This document shows positions 58,737 to 64,000 of a stretch of 64,000 nt of DNA, piece after piece; position 1 is the first letter of the stretch, and every line of letters starts with the position of its first letter. Source of the stretch: Congregibacter variabilis (lineage in GTDB: Bacteria; Pseudomonadota; Gammaproteobacteria; Pseudomonadales; Halieaceae); assembly GCF_045689235.1 (NCBI RefSeq), contig NZ_CP136864.1:496001-560000 (forward strand). The letters are read 5' to 3'. The notes under the pieces were generated by a model, which was not told where the DNA came from, did not search any database, and was given only the letters and a program-made list of their open reading frames with translations. The position numbers were made by a program, and so were the translations under genes.

Positions 58737-59711
58737 ATGAAGCTTCAGCAACTCCGTTACATCTGGGAGGTCGCACATCACGACCTCAACGTATCGGCAA
58801 CCGCTCAAAGCCTCTTTACCTCACAGCCTGGTATCAGTAAGCAGATACGTCTTTTAGAGGATGAACTGGGCGTTGAGATCTTTTCTCGAAGTGGTAAGCA
58901 TCTAACTCATGTAACCCCTGCGGGCCAGGTGATTCTGGAGACGGCTGGCGAGGTCTTGCGCAAGGTCGAAAGCATTAAGCACGTCGCGCAGGAATACTCC
59001 GACGAAAAGCGCGGCGCATTGTCCATTGCTACGACGCATACCCAGGCGCGCTATGTCCTTCCGGACGTTATCAGTAGCTTTATTGGCAAGTATCCCGATG
59101 TGTCTCTGCACATGAATCAGGGCACGCCCATGCAGATTTCGGAAATGGCTGCAGATGGAACAGTGGATTTTGCCATCGCGACGGAGGCGATGGAGTTGTT
59201 TAGCGATCTGATCATGATGCCTTGTTATCGCTGGAATCGTTGCGTGATTGTGCCCAGAGATCACGCATTAGCCCAAGTCTCCAAGCTGACCCTCGAGGAT
59301 GTAGCTGCGCATCCGATTGTGACCTATGTGTTCGGGTTTACCGGTCGATCACGTCTTGATGATGCCTTTGTTAGCGCAGGATTGACGCCCAGAGTGGTGT
59401 TTACCGCCGCAGACGCAGACGTGATCAAGACTTACGTGCGTCTTGGGCTTGGAATTGGGATCGTTGCAGACATGGCGCATAACGAAGAGATTGATGACGA
59501 TTTGGTGGCGCTTGATGCCAGGCACCTGTTCGCGAGCAGTGTTACCAGCATCGGGTGTCGCAAAGGCACATTCCTTCGCGGTTATATGTATGACTTTATT
59601 TCCGATTTTGCGCCGCATCTAACGCGTGATTTGGTGACCGATGCTTTTCAGCGCAAAACCCGATCGGAACTCGATGAGCTCTTTGGTGATCTTGAGCTAC
59701 CCGAGTACTAG
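58737..59711 (+). CDS. cysB: LysR-type regulator CysB
   Basis: CysB activates sulfate assimilation and cysteine synthesis genes in response to acetylserine. The 324-residue length equals E. coli CysB. The start MKLQQLRYIWEVAHHDLNVS, the helix-turn-helix SATAQSLFTSQPGISKQIRL and EDELGVEIFSRSGKHLT are diagnostic, followed by TTHTQARYVLP and VYEEFTGRSRLDDAF-like (TYVFGFTGRSRLDDAF) in the sensor domain. No cys target gene is in the window. It is convergent with pabB, seven bases apart. Confidence 0.95.
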   Translation: MKLQQLRYIWEVAHHDLNVSATAQSLFTSQPGISKQIRLLEDELGVEIFSRSGKHLTHVTPAGQVILETAGEVLRKVESIKHVAQEYSDEKRGALSIATTHTQARYVLPDVISSFIGKYPDVSLHMNQGTPMQISEMAADGTVDFAIATEAMELFSDLIMMPCYRWNRCVIVPRDHALAQVSKLTLEDVAAHPIVTYVFGFTGRSRLDDAFVSAGLTPRVVFTAADADVIKTYVRLGLGIGIVADMAHNEEIDDDLVALDARHLFASSVTSIGCRKGTFLRGYMYDFISDFAPHLTRDLVTDAFQRKTRSELDELFGDLELPEY

Positions 59712-59718
59712 GGGGCTG

Positions 59719-61116
59719 TCATTGGGTGAGCTTGCTCACAGCTTCCAGGCCCCGAAGAAAAGCGCCCACTTTGTCTGACTGTTCCTGATATTCAGCCTCC
59801 AGCTGCGAATCATAGACAAGCCCGCCGCCGGCCCAGCAATGCAGCTGCGTGCCCTCGTTAAACAAAGTGCGGATAGCAATGTTACTGTCGAGTCGTCCAT
59901 GACGAGAGAGGTAGAATAGGCTGCCACACCATGCCTGTCTCGCGGCGGGTTCAAGTTCATCAATGATTTGCATGGCGCGATGTTTGGGGGCTCCGGTAAT
60001 TGAGCCCCCGGGCATACAGCCCAGCAAGAGATCCAGCACACTGTATTTTGGGGATAGACGGGCAGTAACTACGCTGACCAGGTGATGAACTGTTGAATAG
60101 CTTTCCAGTGCAAACATCTCCTGTGCCCGAACGCTTCCGGGTTCGCAAAATCGACCCAGGTCGTTGCGCAGCAGGTCCACAATCATCAGGTTTTCAGCTC
60201 GCTCCTTGTCCGATGCTATAAGCGCCTGGGCTGCGAGTTCATCCTGTTGTGGATCTTTATGCCTCGGGCGAGTCCCTTTGATAGGACGAGTCTCTACGGC
60301 CCCCTGGTCTACGGTTAAAAACCGCTCGGGTGATAAACACAGCAGAGATTGGTCTTCGTTGAGAGGAAAGAATCCACTGAACGGAGCTTTGGCGATAGAG
60401 CGAAGGGTCTCATAGGCGCCGAACAGGTCTCCAGCAAAGGGGGCTGTAAAGGGTTGCCCAATGTTGATTTGATAGCAATCCCCCGCCGCGATGTAGTCTT
60501 TTACCCTCTCGAATCGGTTGCGGTAGTCCGATAAGGACCAGCGATGCGCAAATTTTTGCAGTAACTGAAAACGTGAAGGCGCTGGCGGGGCCAGACGTGG
60601 ACTTAAAAGACTTTCCAGGTCCGCTCGCACGGCGTTTATCGTGACTGTTTCGCCCACCAGCCAGCTCCGCTGCTCTTTTCGATCTTGCACGATTGCCCAG
60701 GGATAATAGTGAGCCACGACAATGGGGAGCGTAGCGTCTCTTGTCGCGGGCAAGCTTTGCAGGCGCCGGCCTAGTTCGTAACTGATATGGCCAATGTAAC
60801 CCCCGTAGAACGGTAGGGCGCCAACGCCCGAGTCATTGGTGATCTGATCTTCGGCTATGGCCTGCCAGCGTTGCAGTGCATTGCCAAGCTCCTCTTCGCC
60901 CGTGTCGGCCGCAAGGTAAACGCTTCTTGAGCTGTCGGCCTGGGCTGCGACGATATCAAAGCGCGCCCGTGCCGAGTCGCTGCCGCTGTCCAGGAGTACG
61001 GCCTGCCCTAGGTGCCGCAGGCGCCGATACACAGCGCAGGGGTTGTCAAAGTAGGGCAGCGGCAGTGCCTCATGCGAGATTTTTGAAGCCCTAACTGTCA
61101 TGTTCTGGTAGCTCAT
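59719..61116 (-). CDS. pabB: Aminodeoxychorismate synthase component I
   Basis: PabB aminates chorismate to 4-amino-4-deoxychorismate for folate. The 465-residue protein has the chorismate-binding domain (about 200-460) with CLSPERFL, RPIKGTRPRHKDPQQDE, KERAENLMIVDLLRNDLGRF and PGGSITGAPKHRAMQIIDEL. The Lys in IKGTRPR separates PabB-type enzymes from TrpE. The glutamine amidotransferase pabA is not adjacent. ATG 61116 and ATG 61101 are both possible starts. Confidence 0.93.
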   Translation of the reverse strand: MSYQNMTVRASKISHEALPLPYFDNPCAVYRRLRHLGQAVLLDSGSDSARARFDIVAAQADSSRSVYLAADTGEEELGNALQRWQAIAEDQITNDSGVGALPFYGGYIGHISYELGRRLQSLPATRDATLPIVVAHYYPWAIVQDRKEQRSWLVGETVTINAVRADLESLLSPRLAPPAPSRFQLLQKFAHRWSLSDYRNRFERVKDYIAAGDCYQINIGQPFTAPFAGDLFGAYETLRSIAKAPFSGFFPLNEDQSLLCLSPERFLTVDQGAVETRPIKGTRPRHKDPQQDELAAQALIASDKERAENLMIVDLLRNDLGRFCEPGSVRAQEMFALESYSTVHHLVSVVTARLSPKYSVLDLLLGCMPGGSITGAPKHRAMQIIDELEPAARQAWCGSLFYLSRHGRLDSNIAIRTLFNEGTQLHCWAGGGLVYDSQLEAEYQEQSDKVGAFLRGLEAVSKLTQ

Positions 61117-61340
61117 ACCTCATGCCGATAGTTGGCATAAGCTCTTGTTTAAATTGACTTTCAGTGGGCTGAGAACTAACCTGAGCCACCGCTTTTTTGC
61201 GGCTGCTACGCAATGCGTTGATACGCAGTCGGTAGCAACGCGTCTCTTGGCCGAGGCCCGTCGGGCAGGCAATAAGTAAATAAAAAGTTAATAGAAAACC
61301 CATAGAAAACAAACATTTCGCAAGAGAGTTGTTCGTATTT

Positions 61341-63092
61341 ATGAGTGATCCATCGCAGGACAATGCCAAAGACCCAGATGCCCTTTATGCCACGCTAGGT
61401 AACCCTTTTGCGGCGGCGCAGGAGCAGCAGTTCGAAGTGCCCGGGCAAATTCACAGCGCGCCGGGTCTGTTCGAAGAAACCATGAAAGCCGGTGCGGCTT
61501 TGCAGCTCCTACCGCACACTGCGGCGGGCGTGCGAAGTATACAGCGTCAGCACCTGAAGAAGCGCATGACAGTGTGGGAACGCATTGACTGTCTTGCTGA
61601 TGAGCCCCCGCGGGTGCTCTACCAGAATTGGGGCCCGAATCTGGATGGAGCATCTCTGGTAACTGCGCTGATTCGCGTAGGAGGCCGGGATGTCGCGATC
61701 TACGGCCACGACTTTACCGTCCGCGCAGGCTCTATGGATGCGACCAATGGCGAGAAACTGGCGCGATTGTTCGAGCTCGCTGCCAAGCAAAAGATACCGT
61801 TGGTAGGCCTTAATGATTCGGCGGGAGCGTACATCCCAGCCGGTGTCGGGGGACTTGATGGATACGCCGATGCTTTTACGGCATTGCGGAAGATTAGCGG
61901 AATCGTTCCCAGCATTATGTGCATGTTTGGTTTTAATGCCGGCGGCGGTTCCTACTTGCCGCGACAGGGCAGTTTTCTCATCCAGCCCAATGACACGTTC
62001 TTTGGTCTCACCGGCCCGGGCGTTGTGAAGTCGGTACTTGGAGAAGACGTCACGCCTGATGAGCTCGGTGGTCCCGGCGTTCACAGCCAGACAGGAGTCA
62101 CAGACTTTGTGGTCCCGGATGAAGTTGCGGCGCTTCGTAAGGTTCGTGAGCTTCTCAACTATTTACCGAGTCATAACGGGGTGGCAGCACCTCATCAGCC
62201 GTCGTCTGACCCTATTACCCGTAAGACCTGGGATATTGATGTTCTTTTGAAAAAGGCCTTTAACTCGCCGACGGGATTTAATACGCCTATCGACATTACA
62301 GTTTTGATTCAACAGCTTTGCGATCACGGTGATTTTCTGGAGGTGCAGGCTGAACGTTCGCGTAACACCATAACGGCGCTGGGGCGCATGGGTGGCAATG
62401 TGATTGGCTTTGTTGCCAATAACTCCGCGGTAGCCTCAGGTCAGATTGATATAGGTGCAGCCTATAAGAACGCCCGTTTTATCCGCTTTTGTAATTTGTA
62501 CAACATCCCCATTGTTTTTCTTGAGGACACTACGGGGTTCCTACCCGGGCGTGAGCAAGAGTCCCGGGGTATTGTGCAAGCGGGTCGTGCGATGCTGGAT
62601 GCGATCGTGGACCTGCGTACACCGCGATTTTTGGTGCTGGTGCGAAATGCCTTTGGAGGTGCTTATGCCTCTTACAACAACTATGCAACCGGTGCAGACT
62701 TTGTGGTCGCATTGCCAACAACCCGGGTTGCGGTAATGGGGCCAGCGGGTGTTGAGTACGTTTATAAAGATGAGCTTAAAAAGTTGCGAGCAGAGGCGCG
62801 TAACCGTCTTACCAAGGAAACACAGGCCCAGCAAGCTGCGGGACTGAGTGAGACAGAAGCAGCCAGTGCCGCAAAGGTTCTGGTTGACGGGTGGGTCAAG
62901 TCCGAGGAGCAGCTGTTGGCGCAGCGCTATGAGCGCGAGCTCATGAACCCGAATGAGGCCCTGAGCCTCGGATCGATCTCGCAAATTGTGATGCCGTCCG
63001 ATTTACGGCAGGTGCTTGCCCAGCACATGGAATTTTGTCTTCGAAACTACGAGCCAGCACCAATGGAAGGTGTACAGCGGGAATTTCATTGA
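61341..63092 (+). CDS. Acyl-CoA carboxylase carboxyltransferase subunit
   Basis: A 583-residue carboxyltransferase of the propionyl-CoA/acetyl-CoA/acyl-CoA carboxylase beta type. Marks are DFTVRAGSMDATNGEKLARL, PLVGLNDSAGAYIPAGVGGL, GPGVVKSVLGEDVTPDELGG, FLEDTTGFLPGREQE and RNAFGGAYASYNNYATGADF, which form the two crotonase-like halves with acyl-CoA and carboxybiotin oxyanion holes. ATG 61341 is the likely start, with TTG 61329 possible. The biotin carboxylase gene follows after 30 bases. The 224-base gap to divergent pabB is AT-rich near this start. Confidence 0.9.
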   Translation: MSDPSQDNAKDPDALYATLGNPFAAAQEQQFEVPGQIHSAPGLFEETMKAGAALQLLPHTAAGVRSIQRQHLKKRMTVWERIDCLADEPPRVLYQNWGPNLDGASLVTALIRVGGRDVAIYGHDFTVRAGSMDATNGEKLARLFELAAKQKIPLVGLNDSAGAYIPAGVGGLDGYADAFTALRKISGIVPSIMCMFGFNAGGGSYLPRQGSFLIQPNDTFFGLTGPGVVKSVLGEDVTPDELGGPGVHSQTGVTDFVVPDEVAALRKVRELLNYLPSHNGVAAPHQPSSDPITRKTWDIDVLLKKAFNSPTGFNTPIDITVLIQQLCDHGDFLEVQAERSRNTITALGRMGGNVIGFVANNSAVASGQIDIGAAYKNARFIRFCNLYNIPIVFLEDTTGFLPGREQESRGIVQAGRAMLDAIVDLRTPRFLVLVRNAFGGAYASYNNYATGADFVVALPTTRVAVMGPAGVEYVYKDELKKLRAEARNRLTKETQAQQAAGLSETEAASAAKVLVDGWVKSEEQLLAQRYERELMNPNEALSLGSISQIVMPSDLRQVLAQHMEFCLRNYEPAPMEGVQREFH

Positions 63093-63122
63093 TTCAAACT
63101 CATTTGCTAAGGACCCGTTATC

Positions 63123-64000
63123 GTGTCTAACGAACACTATTTAAAAAATCCTTTGATACACCGTGACCGAAGACTTGGTCGGCAGAGCAGCGCCTGGGTG
63201 AGTCAATTTGATTGCTCGCATATGCGACCACTTATTATCTGTCGTGGCCCTATTCGCAAAGAAGCGATTGACGTTTTTCGAGAGATGGGTATCCAGCACA
63301 TCGGAATTTTACTCTCTGAAAAAGACTCCATCGTGTACCAGAATGCCCTGGCGCCAGAGCTGCGTGTTATGCCAGACCCTGAGCGTATTCATCGCGTGCC
63401 AGATTACACGGGCGCGAACAAAGAGGAGCGCGATCAGAGGATCGAGCAGATAATCGGCATCGCCAAAGACAATGGATACAACTCCATCTTTGCCGGCTAC
63501 GGCTTCATGGCCGAAGACGAAACCATGGTGGCAGCCATGGAATCCGCCGGGCTGAATTTTATTGGACCCTGCTCGCGTACTGTGCATGACGCAGGCCTTA
63601 AGGATGAAGCCAAGCGCACCGCATTAAAGACTGGAGTTTCCGTAACCCCGGGTATTGATAACGCTACGGCGCTGACATTGATCAAACGCCATCCCGATCA
63701 CGATGCTTTGGCCGCCTTGATTCAGCGTGAGGGGCTGCCGCTTGATCCGGCAGCTTTGGATCCAGAGTTGGAGACTGCTGCTGATCAGGTCCTCGCGGCG
63801 AGCTACGCAAAAGGCGTCGACCTGTATACCGTCGAAGAACTCAGTCAAACCATTACCGAAGCCGTTCTGCGCATGAGTGATGAGTACCCCAGTAACCGGG
63901 TGCGACTCAAAGCGATCAGCGGCGGTGGCGGTAAAGGGCAGCGTATTTTGGGGATCGGTGAATCGCATCGCGCGGGCGAGATGGTTCGCGAAATCCTCAA
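63123..64000 (+). CDS. Biotin carboxylase-type subunit of the acyl-CoA carboxylase, 5' part only
   Basis: The gene starts at GTG 63123 with AAGGA ten bases before and runs past the window end; 292 codons are visible. After about 35 residues comes RPLIICRGPIRKEAIDVFRE, a diverged form of the usual IANRGEIA biotin-carboxylase start. Then come a helix-rich stretch with NSIFAGYGFMAEDE and the ATP-grasp loop ISGGGGKGQRI. About 85 residues lie between the TPGIDNAT segment and that loop, longer than in AccC, so it belongs to an unusual subgroup. It probably partners with the upstream carboxyltransferase. Confidence 0.85.
   Translation, partial: MSNEHYLKNPLIHRDRRLGRQSSAWVSQFDCSHMRPLIICRGPIRKEAIDVFREMGIQHIGILLSEKDSIVYQNALAPELRVMPDPERIHRVPDYTGANKEERDQRIEQIIGIAKDNGYNSIFAGYGFMAEDETMVAAMESAGLNFIGPCSRTVHDAGLKDEAKRTALKTGVSVTPGIDNATALTLIKRHPDHDALAALIQREGLPLDPAALDPELETAADQVLAASYAKGVDLYTVEELSQTITEAVLRMSDEYPSNRVRLKAISGGGGKGQRILGIGESHRAGEMVREIL

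Noticed and set aside
1..64000. CRISPR array, insertion sequence, prophage or integron site
   Set aside because: No regularly spaced repeats, transposase, integrase, phage structural gene or attC-like core was found in the window.

Overview
The window reads as one continuous piece of a gammaproteobacterial chromosome. I see no plasmid, phage, insertion sequence or CRISPR signature. Divergent gltA/sdhCDAB followed by sucAB-lpd-sucCD, together with tusA, epmC, yheU, queF, pdxB, cysB and mltC-type genes, is a gammaproteobacterial set. The Pseudomonas/Cellvibrionales-like TCA layout and the acyl-CoA carboxylase genes at the right end suggest a marine heterotroph, perhaps near the OM60/NOR5 (Halieaceae) group. 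That placement is inference from gene content, not a phylogeny.

Layout. 1-11.9 kb is a TCA-cycle block: the 5' end of gltA (leftward), then sdhCDAB, sucA, sucB, lpd and sucCD, closed by a strong terminator. 12.0-21.2 kb is housekeeping: htpG behind a near-consensus heat-shock promoter, folE, prmB, aroC, a GcvR-like ACT protein, an exported SAM methyltransferase, and a tight yheU-tusA-epmC-pdxB run. 21.3-21.6 kb holds leftward tRNA-Glu and tRNA-Gly genes. 22.3-27.3 kb holds an ABC-2 exporter, queF, a short-chain dehydrogenase and an M20 peptidase. 27.4-32.2 kb holds tRNA-Ser and three peptidoglycan-cleaving enzymes around a YjiH-type membrane protein. 32.4-41.4 kb is an accessory stretch of exported or membrane proteins: fasciclin, SOUL, a large BNR-propeller protein, a propeller-metallohydrolase fusion, and two membrane proteins.

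42.0-45.8 kb is the most unusual region. It is a tightly coupled four-gene cassette (DUF3348, a MotA/TolQ/ExbB-like protein with a very long helical tail of DUF802 type, a MotB/OmpA-like protein, and a short DUF2894-like protein). It looks like an ion-driven inner-membrane motor resembling ZorA/ZorB of Zorya defence, but without any Zorya effector. It sits beside about 0.6 kb with no recognisable gene. After it come a PAS/HD-GYP signalling protein, a MarR regulator with a perfect operator-like palindrome, arfB, a thioesterase, an SRAP protein, a class C serine hydrolase and a flavin amine oxidase.

52.1-54.4 kb is a moaC-moaD-moaE-flavin reductase-NUDIX run with stop/start overlaps at its end. 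54.5-64.0 kb holds bcp, xthA, a yajC without secDF, an alanine/sodium symporter, a 5'-nucleotidase, cysB, leftward pabB, and a carboxyltransferase followed by an unusual biotin carboxylase cut by the window end.

All assignments come from reading the sequence and from remembered family motifs. No database search was run.
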